From NCBI GenBank assembly GCA_035604595.1, contig DATNIE010000008.1, positions 152,864 to 216,863 on the forward strand: a stretch of DNA of 64,000 bases. Reading direction: 5' to 3'. The stretch comes from CAIKZZ01 sp035604595. GTDB taxonomy: Bacteria; Pseudomonadota; Gammaproteobacteria; Steroidobacterales; Steroidobacteraceae. Under the pieces are notes generated by a model. That model was not told the origin of the DNA. It made no database searches and saw only the letters and a list, made by a program, of their open reading frames with translations. Below, in pieces: positions 42,001 to 49,733 of the stretch. Positions within the stretch are counted from its first letter, which is position 1, and every line of letters starts with the position of its first letter. The position numbers and the translations under genes were made by a program.

Positions 42001-42281
42001 GTCTCGGCCGTGTCGCCGCAATTCGGCAGACCGGGCGCACGCAGCTCCGGCCGGTGATGATGACCTGCATCGTCGCCTGCGTGGGGTTGATCCCGGCGGC
42101 GCTTTCGACCGGCATCGGTTCCCAGGTGCAGCGGCCGCTGGCGCTGGTCGTGGTCGGCGGCATGCTGCTGGCCCCGGCGCTGATCCTGGTGGTGCTGCCG
42201 GTGCTGATTTTGCGATTCTCGTCGCGGCAACCACAGTTGGAGACGGACGAGGGCATGCCGGCGGGCGAGGAATCGTCGTGA
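39096..42281 (+). CDS. Heavy-metal RND efflux pump (CzcA/CusA family)
   Basis: A 1061-residue, 12-helix proton-driven pump. After the first helix come two large periplasmic loops. The proton-relay helix reads DFGLIVDATVIMMEN (Asp395 and Asp401), the DFG-type motif of heavy-metal RND pumps for divalent cations rather than the copper/silver type. An insertion after it (residues about 420-435) precedes GKFQTIANGAAEVSQSIFFAAAIIIAGFLPLF. The second half begins near residue 520. The ATG overlaps the adaptor stop (TGATG). The substrate metal cannot be fixed by eye; Zn/Co/Cd/Ni are likelier than Cu/Ag. Confidence 0.93.
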   Translation: MMNWLVEFALRHRVLVTAMLALALVGGAAGFAALNIEAYPDPVPPLVDVVTQSTGQSAEEIERYITIPIEVQMAGIPHVQAIRTISLFGLSDVKVQFTYDFTYEQAEQWVINRLSQLPPLPNGAQPQVSPTSPIGEIYRYRVRGPANYSITDLKTLQDWVLERRFKAVPGVIDVTGWGGKTKTYDIAVDQRRLAGYGLGLPQVLQALGNANINVGGQTVNIGPQSAVVRGVGLIHSLDDMRHTLLTTNRGVPIYLGDVADITVGNQPRLGIAGLDATDDIVQGIVLMRRGAASTPTIEAVQREVARINSSGVLPPGVSIERIYDRSDLIRLTTRTVLHNMLAGVALIFLLQWAFLGNLRTAVIVALTIPFALAFAIGLMLLRGESANLLSVGAIDFGLIVDATVIMMENIYRHLVETAAHRVRGTTLLHSLRPPSGFRGKFQTIANGAAEVSQSIFFAAAIIIAGFLPLFTLSGIEGHIFGPMAKTYGYAIAGGLLATFTVAPALAGMLLPANVRERETWLVRWIRRVNEPIMEFALRNRVLMVGLTALLALAALLAGRTLGLEFLPKLEEGNLWIRATFPTSISLEEGNGYVNRIRKVIGSYPEVETVVSQHGRPDDGTDATGFFNAEFFVPLKPFDRWPHGVGKEELTAQLTDQLAEQFPGVEFNFSQYIQDNVEEAASGVKGENSVKIFGNDLETLEQTAGRIATVMAQVPGITDLAVLRSLGQPTIQIDVDRVRAARFGLAPGDVNSVIQAAIGGQSAGDLYEEGSDRHFPMIVRLASPYRQSLDAIRRIPIAAPDPTGGSTPVPVALADVADVRLVSGASFIYREQQQRYVPIKFSVRGRDLGGAVLEAQRRVDAEVPLPGGYRLEWVGEFGNLQEALGRLAFAVPLAIVLICLLLYVNYGQVRDVLLAASVIPMAMVGGVFALWLTGTPFSVSAAIGFVALFGIAAMDGILVLSYYNLCLDAGLGRVAAIRQTGRTQLRPVMMTCIVACVGLIPAALSTGIGSQVQRPLALVVVGGMLLAPALILVVLPVLILRFSSRQPQLETDEGMPAGEESS

Positions 42282-43705
42282 ACGCCTTGCGAGGCGGTGT
42301 ACTCGCCAGTGTGCTCGCCGTCAGCGCCTGCGCGGTCGGGCCCGACTTCAAACGGCCCGAGCCACCGCACGTCGATCGCTACGTGCCCGGCACGCCGCCG
42401 GCGAGCAGCGACGCACAGCGTTTCATCGACAGCCGGCCGGTGCCGGCGAACTGGTGGAGCGCGTTCGGATCGCCCGAACTCGACGCTCTCGTGGCCGAGG
42501 CACTGCGCGCCAATCCGACGGTCGCCGCGGCGCAAGCGGCGCTCAGGCAGGCTCGCGAGAACTATTTGGCGCAGCGGGGCGCCTACTTCCCGACCGTTGC
42601 CGTCAGCGGTGACGCCAGCCGCAACCGTAACGCGGTTCAGGTGCTGTCGCCGACGCTGACGTCCGGTGAGGCGCTCTTCAACCTGTACACCGCAGACGTC
42701 AGCGTCGCTTACACGCTCGACCTTTTCGGCGCCAACCGCCGGGCTGTCGAGTCCCTCGAGGCACTCGCCGATGCCGGCCGCTTCCAGCTCGATGCGACCT
42801 ACCTGACGGTGGCCGGCAACGTCGTCGTCGCCGCGATCCAGCAGGCCGGGCTCGCGGCCGAGGTCGAGGCGACCGAGCGGACCATCGGGTTCGGGCGCGA
42901 GAGCCTCGGCATTCTCAAGCGACAGCTGGAGCTCGGGGCGATCGACCGGCTGGACGTGGCCGCGCAGGAGGCTGCACTTGCCCAGCTCGAAGGATCCCTG
43001 CCTCCGCTGCGGCGCCAGCTCGAGGCCACGCGTCACCTGCTCGCGGTGCTAACCGGGCGGCTGCCGGCGGACGCGCCGGCGGACTCGTTCTCGCTCGCCT
43101 CGCTGTCGCTGCCGGCCGAGATCCCGCTCGGCGTTCCCACCGAGCTCGTCAATCGCCGGCCCGACGTGCGGGCCGCGGAGGCCGGCCTGCACGCGGCCAC
43201 GGCTGCGGACGGGGTGGCGATTGCGAACCTGCTGCCGCAGATCGCGATCGCCGGCAGCATCGGCAGCAGCGCCACGGCAGTCGCCGACGTGCTCAAGGCG
43301 GGAACTGGGTTCTGGAGCATCGGCGCAGACCTGACCCAGACGCTGTTCGCCGGTGGGGCCCTGGTGCACAGGAAGCGGGCTGCGGACGCGGCACTCGACG
43401 AGGCGGGCGCCCAGTACCGGGCCACGGTGCTCGGCGCATTCCAGAACGTGGCCGACGCGCTGCGCGCGCTCGAGACGGATGGCGCGGCGCTCGAGGCCGC
43501 GAGTCGCGCACAACGCGCGGCCGAGGAGAGCATGGGGATCGTGCATCGTCAGCTCGAGCTCGGTGGTGTCAGCTACCTGGGGCTGATCGCGGCGGAGCAG
43601 ACCTACGAGCAGGCGACGCTCGCCGAGCTCGCGGCGCGCACCAGCCGTCTCGCTGACACTGCCGTGCTCTACCAGGCGCTCGCCGGCCCGGTCACCGCCC
43701 GCTAG
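42278..43705 (+). CDS. Outer-membrane efflux channel lipoprotein (NodT/OprM family)
   Basis: A 475-residue TolC-like factor. The GTG start overlaps the pump stop (GTGA). The N-terminal signal ends LAVSACAVGPDFKRPEPP, where Cys is the lipidated residue and VGPDFKRP is the family's usual first segment. Two internal repeats follow (NPTVAAAQAALRQARENYLAQRGAYFPTV and RPDVRAAEAGLHAATA). It completes a three-gene adaptor-pump-channel operon. It converges with gmk (about 40 bases between ends). Confidence 0.92.
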   Translation: MNALRGGVLASVLAVSACAVGPDFKRPEPPHVDRYVPGTPPASSDAQRFIDSRPVPANWWSAFGSPELDALVAEALRANPTVAAAQAALRQARENYLAQRGAYFPTVAVSGDASRNRNAVQVLSPTLTSGEALFNLYTADVSVAYTLDLFGANRRAVESLEALADAGRFQLDATYLTVAGNVVVAAIQQAGLAAEVEATERTIGFGRESLGILKRQLELGAIDRLDVAAQEAALAQLEGSLPPLRRQLEATRHLLAVLTGRLPADAPADSFSLASLSLPAEIPLGVPTELVNRRPDVRAAEAGLHAATAADGVAIANLLPQIAIAGSIGSSATAVADVLKAGTGFWSIGADLTQTLFAGGALVHRKRAADAALDEAGAQYRATVLGAFQNVADALRALETDGAALEAASRAQRAAEESMGIVHRQLELGGVSYLGLIAAEQTYEQATLAELAARTSRLADTAVLYQALAGPVTAR

Positions 43706-43744
43706 CACCGTTGCGGCAGCAGCCGCCGCACTTGCACCGGCCGC

Positions 43745-44377
43745 TCAGGCCAGCAGGCCCGTGACAAATGCTTCGAGCCCGCTCCGGTCGCGGCGGAATC
43801 CGTCGCTGTCACCGGCGACGATGCGCTCGAGGTCCGCGAGCGCCTGCTCGAGCCGGTCGTTCAAGATCACGAAGCGGAACTCGTGCCAGTGAGACAGCTC
43901 CGTGACCGAATCCTGAAGCCGGCGCGCGATCACCGCGGCGCTGTCAGTGCCGCGGCCCTTGAGGCGTGCCTCGAGCGCCGACCGTGACGGCGGCAGGATG
44001 AAGATGTCGATCACCTCGGGAAGGCGCGCGCGGACCTGTGCGGCGCCCTGCCAGTCTATCTCGAGCAGCAGGTCCTGCCCCGCCGCGAGCGACTCCTCGA
44101 CCTGGCGGCGGCTGGTGCCGTACAGGTTGTCGAACACGCTTGCATACTCGAGGAACTCGCCCGCGGCGATCATGCCCTCGAAGGTCGGCCGGTCGACGAA
44201 GTGGTAATCACGGCCGTCGGTCTCGTTGGGCCGGCGCTGCCGGGTCGTGTGGGAGACCGAGAACGCGAGCCCGGGCAGACGCTTCATCAGCGCCTTGACG
44301 AGGCTCGTCTTGCCGGTGCCCGAGGCCGCCGCGATGACGTACAGCCGGCCGCGGCGGGGACGCGTCACGCTTGCCAT
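43745..44377 (-). CDS. gmk: Guanylate kinase
   Basis: A 210-residue enzyme phosphorylating GMP to GDP. The P-loop is AAASGTGKTS (the common form is SGAGKS/T, so Thr for Ala is a mild variant). The GMP-binding segment SVSHTTRQRRPNETDGRDYHFV and EYASVFDNLYGTS are standard, and LLEIDWQGAAQVR is present. It starts seven bases after yicC ends. rpoZ, its usual neighbour, is about 6 kb away beyond the RND operon. Confidence 0.97.
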   Translation of the reverse strand: MASVTRPRRGRLYVIAAASGTGKTSLVKALMKRLPGLAFSVSHTTRQRRPNETDGRDYHFVDRPTFEGMIAAGEFLEYASVFDNLYGTSRRQVEESLAAGQDLLLEIDWQGAAQVRARLPEVIDIFILPPSRSALEARLKGRGTDSAAVIARRLQDSVTELSHWHEFRFVILNDRLEQALADLERIVAGDSDGFRRDRSGLEAFVTGLLA

Positions 44378-44384
44378 CGGCGCA

Positions 44385-45269
44385 TCACTCGACGTTCTGG
44401 ACCTGCTCGCGCATCTGCTCGATCAGAACCTTCATGTCGACGGCGACCCGCGTCGTCTCGCTGTCCTGGGACTTGGACGACAGCGTATTGGCCTCGCGGT
44501 TGAACTCCTGCATCAGGAAATCGAGCCGGCGCCCGGCGGGCTCGGAGGCGCCGAGCGCTTTGAGCGCCTCGGCGACGTGGCTCGTCAGCCGGTCGAGTTC
44601 CTCGTCGACGTCCATGCGGGCGAGCGAGAGTGCGAGCTCCTGCTCGAAGCGCTCGCGGTTGGGCTCAGCGGGAAGCGTCAACTGGCCGAGGCGGTCCTCG
44701 AGGCGCGTCCTGATCCGCTGCTGCACTTCCGGCAGACGGGCGCGTACTTCGGCGACGAGTGCGGCGAGCTGCTGGCAGCGGCTGTCGAGCATGGCTGCGA
44801 TCCGCTCGCCCTCGCTGGCCCGGCTGGCCGTGAGCTCGGCGAGCGCCTCCTTCAATGTCGCCGCCGCGGTGCCGAGCAGCGGCGTGCGGTCGTACTCCGA
44901 GTCCTTCAGCACACCCGGCCAGCGCAGCAGGTCGAGCGGCGTGGGCGAGGCGAGCGTGCCGCCATGGGCGGTCGCGCGTCGCGTGATCTCCTGTGCACGC
45001 AAGATCAGCGCATCGAGGAACGGCGCGTCGATCACGAGGGCCGCCGACGTACCGTCCGCCGCGCGGAACTGCAGCGTCGCGTCGAGCTTGCCGCGGCGGA
45101 CCGCGGCCGCAATCGCCTGACGGAACTCGCCCTCCAGCGAACGAAACTCCTCGGGGAGCCGCAGGCTCACCTCCAGATAGCGATGGTTGACCGTGCGCAG
45201 CTCCCACGCGAGCGTGCCGGAACTGTCCGCGTGTTCGCGGCGCGCGAAGCCCGTCATGCTGCGGATCAT
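44385..45269 (-). CDS. yicC: YicC family endoribonuclease-like protein
   Basis: A 294-residue YicC/YloC protein. It begins IRSMTGFARRE after the initiator, as the family does, which fixes the start at 45269 rather than the longer frame to 45299. ELRTVNHRYLEVSLRLPEEFRSLE and the C-terminal LDFLMQEFNREANTLSSKSQD are diagnostic. E. coli YicC has been linked to degradation of small RNAs. Yields directly to gmk, the usual order. Divergent from the PP2C gene. Confidence 0.95.
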   Translation of the reverse strand: MIRSMTGFARREHADSSGTLAWELRTVNHRYLEVSLRLPEEFRSLEGEFRQAIAAAVRRGKLDATLQFRAADGTSAALVIDAPFLDALILRAQEITRRATAHGGTLASPTPLDLLRWPGVLKDSEYDRTPLLGTAAATLKEALAELTASRASEGERIAAMLDSRCQQLAALVAEVRARLPEVQQRIRTRLEDRLGQLTLPAEPNRERFEQELALSLARMDVDEELDRLTSHVAEALKALGASEPAGRRLDFLMQEFNREANTLSSKSQDSETTRVAVDMKVLIEQMREQVQNVE

Positions 45270-45342
45270 TGTGGCCCGTGTGCTATAAGATTCGCCCACA
45301 CTTTAGCAGCCCCGCCGTTGCCCCGGGGCGGGGAAACTGCCC

Positions 45343-46083
45343 TTGCAGATCGAATACGCGGAGCTGAGCCTTGTCGGCCACCGCGAGGACAATCAGGATC
45401 GGGTCGGCATCGCCGTCGGCGAGCAGGCGGCGCTGCTCGTGGCGGTCGACGGCATGGGCGGCCACAGTAATGGCGCATTGGCGGCAGAAACGGCGCTTGG
45501 CTCGCTGACCGGGAGCTTCAGGCAGCTGAGTAACCCGCTGTTCGATCCGCTGGGCTTTCTGCACCTTGCGCTCGGCAAGGCGCACGATGACGTCGTCGCG
45601 CTCGGCAAGGACCTGTCGATCGACCAGCGGCCGCGGGCGACCTGCGCGCTGTGCCTGATACAGGAAGGCTCTGCTTTCTGGGCGCACGTGGGCGACAGCC
45701 GTGTGTACCAGATCCGCAATGGCGAAGTGATCGCGCGCACCCGCGACCACAGCCACGTCGAACAGCTGCTCCGCGAGGGCCGAATCACGGAGTCCGAAGC
45801 CCACGGGCACCCGATGCGCAACTTCGTCGAATGCTGTCTCGGCGGCGACCCACTGCTGACCGAGATGACGATCGGCAGGCGCCGCGCGCTCAAGACAGGG
45901 GACCTGCTGCTGGCCTGCACGGACGGGCTGTGGGCGAATCTCGACGACTCCGACGTCGCGGCGCCGTGGCGCTCGACGGCGAGCCTGCCACAGATCCTCG
46001 CGGAGCTTTGTAAACGGGCGGTGCGGGCGTCGGCGCCGTTCAGCGACAATACCTCGGCCGCCGTGCTGCGCTGGCTGGGCTGA
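45343..46083 (+). CDS. PP2C-family serine/threonine protein phosphatase
   Basis: A 246-residue PPM phosphatase. Metal-binding motifs are intact: VGHREDNQDRVG, LLVAVDGMGGHSNG, AHVGDSRVYQIRNGEV, LACTDGLWANL and FSDNTSAAV. The start appears to be TTG at 45343, 73 bases from the divergent yicC. No partner Ser/Thr kinase gene is adjacent; such phosphatases usually counter a Hanks-type kinase encoded elsewhere. The rph gene follows 18 bases after its stop, so the two are likely co-transcribed. Confidence 0.92.
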   Translation: MQIEYAELSLVGHREDNQDRVGIAVGEQAALLVAVDGMGGHSNGALAAETALGSLTGSFRQLSNPLFDPLGFLHLALGKAHDDVVALGKDLSIDQRPRATCALCLIQEGSAFWAHVGDSRVYQIRNGEVIARTRDHSHVEQLLREGRITESEAHGHPMRNFVECCLGGDPLLTEMTIGRRRALKTGDLLLACTDGLWANLDDSDVAAPWRSTASLPQILAELCKRAVRASAPFSDNTSAAVLRWLG

Positions 46084-46101
46084 ACCGCGAGCGGAGGGAG
46101 C

Positions 46102-46824
46102 ATGCGTCCAAGTGGCAGAGCCCCTGACGAGCTGCGCCCGGTGCGCTTCACGCGCCGCTACACGCGCCACGCGGAGGGTTCGGTGCTGGTCGAATTCGGC
46201 GATACGCGCGTGCTGTGCACTGCCACGATCGAGAACGGCGTGCCGCATTTCCTGAGGAACAGCGGCCAGGGCTGGATCACGGCCGAGTACGGCATGCTGC
46301 CGCGCTCCACCCACACCCGCAGCGCGCGCGAGGCCGCCCGCGGCAAGCAGAGCGGGCGCACCCAGGAGATCCAGCGGCTGATCGGCCGCAGCCTTCGGGC
46401 GATCGTCGACATGAAGGCCCTCGGGGAACGCACCATCACGCTCGACTGCGACGTGCTGCAGGCCGATGGCGGCACCCGTACCGCGGCGATCACCGGCAGC
46501 TACGTCGCGCTCGCCGATGCGGTTGCGACGCTGGTCGCCCGGCGTGACCTCGCGCAGAGCCCGCTGCACGGCCAGGTGGCCGCGGTGTCGGTCGGCATCG
46601 TCGGGGGCCTCGCCGTGCTCGACCTCGACTACCTCGAGGATTCGGAGGCGGAGACGGACATGAATGTCGTCATGAACGGCGGCGGTGGATTCGTCGAGGT
46701 GCAGGGCACGGCCGAGGGCCACGCCTTCCGGCGCCACGAGTTCGACGAGTTGCTGAACCTCGCCGCAGCCGGCATCGGCCAGCTGATCGTGCTGCAACAG
46801 CAGGCGCTTGCCGACGGTGGCTAG
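46102..46824 (+). CDS. rph: Ribonuclease PH
   Basis: A 240-residue phosphorolytic 3'-5' exoribonuclease for tRNA 3' maturation. RPSGRAPDELRPV at the N-terminus, VLCTATIENGVPHF, GWITAEYGMLPRSTHTR, GRTQEIQRLIGRSLRA and LDCDVLQADGGTRTAAITG all match. The sequence appears complete, with no disruption like that of E. coli K-12 rph. GGAGGGAGC precedes the ATG. Followed by rdgB after two bases. Confidence 0.97.
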   Translation: MRPSGRAPDELRPVRFTRRYTRHAEGSVLVEFGDTRVLCTATIENGVPHFLRNSGQGWITAEYGMLPRSTHTRSAREAARGKQSGRTQEIQRLIGRSLRAIVDMKALGERTITLDCDVLQADGGTRTAAITGSYVALADAVATLVARRDLAQSPLHGQVAAVSVGIVGGLAVLDLDYLEDSEAETDMNVVMNGGGGFVEVQGTAEGHAFRRHEFDELLNLAAAGIGQLIVLQQQALADGG

Positions 46825-46826
46825 CG

Positions 46827-47429
46827 ATGTCGGCGCACCTTCCGCGGCTCGTCGTCGCCAGCAGCAATCCGGGCAAGCTCACCGAGCTCGGAGCGCTGCT
46901 CGCGGGGCTCGCCGCCGAGATCGTGCCGCAGTCGGCCCTCGGCATTTCGCCCGCCGCCGAGACGGCGCTGACCTTCGCGGACAATGCGCTCCTGAAAGCC
47001 CGCCACGCGGCGCGCTTCTCGGGGTCGGCCGCGCTCGCCGATGATTCCGGCCTCGAGGTCGATGCACTCGGGGGCGAGCCCGGCGTCCACTCGGCCCGCT
47101 ACGCCGGGCAAGGCGCGTCCGCTCTAGCAAACAACACGAAGCTGCTCGAGGCGCTCGCCGCGACGCCCGAGCCGCGCCGCGCCCGTTACCGCTGCGTGAT
47201 CGCGCTCGTCATGGGCGCCGACGACCCGGCGCCGCTGCTCGCCGCCGGATCCTGGGAAGGTCGCATCGCATTCGCCCCGCGCGGCACGGGCGGCTTCGGC
47301 TACGACCCGCTGTTCCTGGTCGGCGAAGGTGCGCTCACCGCCGCAGAGCTGCCGCCCGAGGTCAAGAACCGGATCTCGCATCGCGCGCTGGCGCTCAGGG
47401 CCCTGACGACGGGTCTCGGTCGCACGTGA
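46827..47429 (+). CDS. rdgB: XTP/dITP diphosphatase (RdgB/HAM1)
   Basis: A 200-residue enzyme that removes non-canonical purine triphosphates. VVASSNPGKLTEL at the N-terminus (substrate base/phosphate loop), TFADNALLKARHAA, ALADDSGLEVDALGGEPGVHSARYAG and GTGGFGYDPLFLV are all family signatures. It overlaps hemW by four bases. The rph-rdgB-hemW order is common in proteobacteria. Confidence 0.97.
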   Translation: MSAHLPRLVVASSNPGKLTELGALLAGLAAEIVPQSALGISPAAETALTFADNALLKARHAARFSGSAALADDSGLEVDALGGEPGVHSARYAGQGASALANNTKLLEALAATPEPRRARYRCVIALVMGADDPAPLLAAGSWEGRIAFAPRGTGGFGYDPLFLVGEGALTAAELPPEVKNRISHRALALRALTTGLGRT

Positions 47430-48658
47430 TCGGCCTGCTGCCCCCGCCGCTCGCGCTCTACGTTCACCTGCCGTGGTGCGTGCGCAAGTGCCCGTACTGC
47501 GATTTCAATTCACACGTGCACAAGGGCGCGCTTCCCGAAACCGCCTACGTCGAGGCGCTGCTTGCGGATCTCGACGCCGACCTGCCGCTGGCGGGTGGCC
47601 GGCGCGTCGATACCGTGTTCTTGGGTGGTGGCACGCCGAGCCTGTTCGCTGCGGAGAGCCTCGCGGCCTTGTTCCGCGGGATCGGCGCGCGGCTCGAGCT
47701 CGCGCCCGACGCGGAGATCACGCTCGAGGCGAACCCCGGCACGATCGAGCACGGGCGGTTCGCTGGCTACCGCGACGCCGGCATCAATCGCATCTCGCTC
47801 GGCGCGCAGACCTTCAACGTACAGCAGCTCGCAGCGCTCGGCCGGATCCACGGGCCGGCGGACACCGGCCGCGCAGTGGCCGAGCTGACCGCGGCGGGCA
47901 TCGTGAACTTCAACCTCGACCTGATGTACGCGCTGCCCGAGCAGACGGTCGAGAGTGCCTCGCACGACATCGCGACCGCCGTGGCACTCGAGCCGCCGCA
48001 CCTGTCGCACTATCAGCTGACGCTCGAGCCAGGCACGGTGTTCCACGAGCGGCCGCCGCGACTGCCGGACGAGGACCTGGCGCACGAGATACAGGCGGCG
48101 AGTCACGCCCGCCTCGCCGCGGCAGGCTACCGCCAGTACGAGATCTCCGCGTGGGCGCGCCCCGGCTCTGAGTGCCGCCACAATCTCAACTACTGGCAGT
48201 TCGGCGATTACCTCGGCATCGGCGCAGGCGCCCACGGCAAGCTCACCGATGCCGCGGCCGGCAGCATCAACCGCACGGTGAAAACCAAGCAGCCGCGCGC
48301 ATACCTGGAACGGGCACGGGCCGGCGCCTCGCAGCGGACGATGGTGAGCGTGCCGGAGCAGGAGCGGGTGTTCGAGTTCATGCTGAACGCGCTGCGGCTC
48401 CCGGCCGGATTCATCACCGAGACCTTCGAGACCCGGACCGGAGTCCCGCTCGCCGCCGCGGCCGGAACGCTGGCAGCGGCGGTCGACCGCGGGCTGCTCG
48501 CCTCAGACACGGCCGGCTGGCACGCCACCCCGCTCGGTCTTCGGTTCCTCAACGACTTGCAGGCGATGTTCCTGGCACCGGAGCGGTCGGAGGACGCCGC
48601 GGGACGGCAGGCTACTCCGCCGCGTCCCGACCGTTTTGCCGAGTCGGGGAGGCCTTGA
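47426..48658 (+). CDS. hemW: Radical SAM heme chaperone HemW
   Basis: A 410-residue radical SAM protein formerly called coproporphyrinogen III oxidase-like. The cluster motif is WCVRKCPYCDFNSH; GGGTPSLF, EANPGTIE and NRISLGAQTFN follow. The GTG start overlaps the rdgB stop. The CxxxCxxCxF spacing and lack of the extra N-terminal residues of HemN favour HemW (heme delivery to respiratory enzymes) over an active HemN (family knowledge). The last 30 residues are Arg/Pro-rich and variable. Confidence 0.92.
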   Translation: MIGLLPPPLALYVHLPWCVRKCPYCDFNSHVHKGALPETAYVEALLADLDADLPLAGGRRVDTVFLGGGTPSLFAAESLAALFRGIGARLELAPDAEITLEANPGTIEHGRFAGYRDAGINRISLGAQTFNVQQLAALGRIHGPADTGRAVAELTAAGIVNFNLDLMYALPEQTVESASHDIATAVALEPPHLSHYQLTLEPGTVFHERPPRLPDEDLAHEIQAASHARLAAAGYRQYEISAWARPGSECRHNLNYWQFGDYLGIGAGAHGKLTDAAAGSINRTVKTKQPRAYLERARAGASQRTMVSVPEQERVFEFMLNALRLPAGFITETFETRTGVPLAAAAGTLAAAVDRGLLASDTAGWHATPLGLRFLNDLQAMFLAPERSEDAAGRQATPPRPDRFAESGRP

Positions 48659-48703
48659 CAGGACGAGCGTGACCGGCGCTCGGCGCGCCCGGCACCGGCG
48701 GAC

Positions 48704-48951
48704 TTGTGCACACGGGACGGGGTCGCCCCGAAAAGTGTGGACTAACGCACGATTCCTGAGTTACAACGTCAAGATCTAGGTGGTATCAGATTGATTCAGA
48801 AGAATATTTTTGCTTGTTCACTTTTTAACCAAAACGACACATAAGGCATTTTTCCCGATTCTTGACTGCCGCGGCGGCACCTCGTCCACACAGTTATGCA
48901 CAGCAACTGTGGATAAGATCGACGCGCCCCGGCGCGTGAGTCTGTTGCACA
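48704..48951. other. AT-rich intergenic region with a cluster of DnaA-box-like sites
   Basis: The 470-base gap between hemW and rpmE has no gene. It contains a perfect DnaA box (TGTGGATAA, minus orientation, 48908-48916) and a one-mismatch box (TTATGCACA, 48894-48902) five bases away, plus weaker matches at 48704-48712, 48736-48744, 48879-48887 and 48943-48951. Beside them is a strongly AT-rich stretch at about 48775-48870 and three GATC sites. The make-up resembles a replication origin or DnaA-titration locus. Confidence 0.5.
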
Positions 48952-49052
48952 GGTGTCTTAAGATCTCGCCGCGTCAAACGCAGCTAAGTGAGTGGCCAAG
49001 AGGGGATTTCGCGAGCACCGCTCTTTGAGTGAGGCGGCTCCAGGATCCCGCC

Positions 49053-49081
49053 TTGCGACAGCGGATGACCGCGCCTATACT
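49053..49081 (+). promoter_or_regulatory. Sigma70-type promoter of rpmE
   Basis: TTGCGA at 49053-49058 and TATACT at 49076-49081 are separated by exactly 17 bases, 50 bases before the rpmE start. Transcription should begin near 49088. Confidence 0.75.
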
Positions 49082-49131
49082 GCGCGGCCCTTTTTCCCGC
49101 CCAGCCAGACCGTATTTATAGAGAGCGCGCC

Positions 49132-49344
49132 ATGAAGGCCGGAACGCATCCCGACTACAAGACGATCACCGTGACCTGCAGCTGCGGGAACACGTTCCAG
49201 ACGGGCTCGACGCTCGGCCACGATCTGCAGATCGAGGTGTGCGCCAAGTGCCACCCGTTCTACACCGGCAAGCAGAAGATCGTCGACACCGGCGGCCGGG
49301 TCGACAAGTTCCGCAAGAAGTACGCGGCCCAGGCGGCGCGCTGA
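49132..49344 (+). CDS. rpmE: 50S ribosomal protein L31 (zinc-binding type)
   Basis: A 70-residue ribosomal protein. Zinc ligands Cys16, Cys18, Cys37 and Cys40 (TCSCGN and VCAKCHPFYTGKQK) show it to be the zinc-containing C+ form rather than the zinc-free paralogue. Stand-alone, with its own promoter at 49053-49081 and a strong terminator just after it. Confidence 0.98.
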   Translation: MKAGTHPDYKTITVTCSCGNTFQTGSTLGHDLQIEVCAKCHPFYTGKQKIVDTGGRVDKFRKKYAAQAAR

Positions 49345-49379
49345 CAATCATCCGGGCGCACCCTGTGCGACGGCAGGCA

Positions 49380-49406
49380 AACGCCCGGCTCCAGCCGGGC
49401 GTTTTC
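49380..49406 (+). terminator. Rho-independent terminator of rpmE
   Basis: AACGCCCGG pairs with CCGGGCGTT around a six-base CTCCAG loop (the stem can extend inward), followed by TT and C. It lies 35 bases after the rpmE stop and closes that transcript. Confidence 0.8.
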
Positions 49407-49733
49407 GCGTGCGGCGCCGCCAGCCCGCGCGGCCGGAGCGAAATCCGCGCATGACGCAGGCCGCGGACGCGGGGTCGGGGATCGGCCCCGGGTGATGCAG
49501 AACGGACGCACGCCGATTCAAAACAGGCGCATGCGCGCGAGCGCGCTCGGCATCGTCGCGAGGCTGCGAGCGGCCGGCCGGCATCGCCGGCGAGACCGTC
49601 ATCGGCGGCCAGCGGCGCGACGCGCAATTCGAGGGCGATCGGCCGGGTGCCGCGCGCCCCGCCTCACTGCGGTTCGTTGCCTTGATTCTTGCGCTGCAGC
49701 GTGACAGGCTGACTGGACTCACGGAAGCGCCCG
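49407..49733. other. Intergenic region between rpmE terminator and gltA
   Basis: About 330 GC-rich bases. Short open frames on both strands resemble no protein. It should contain the gltA promoter, but no well-spaced hexamer pair was found; TTGATT occurs at about 49683. No repeat or RNA structure was recognised. Confidence 0.4.

Noticed and set aside
48717..48730. CGGGG-TCG-CCCCG hairpin after hemW as a terminator
   Set aside because: The stem is short with a three-base loop and is followed by AAAAG rather than a T-run on the coding strand.
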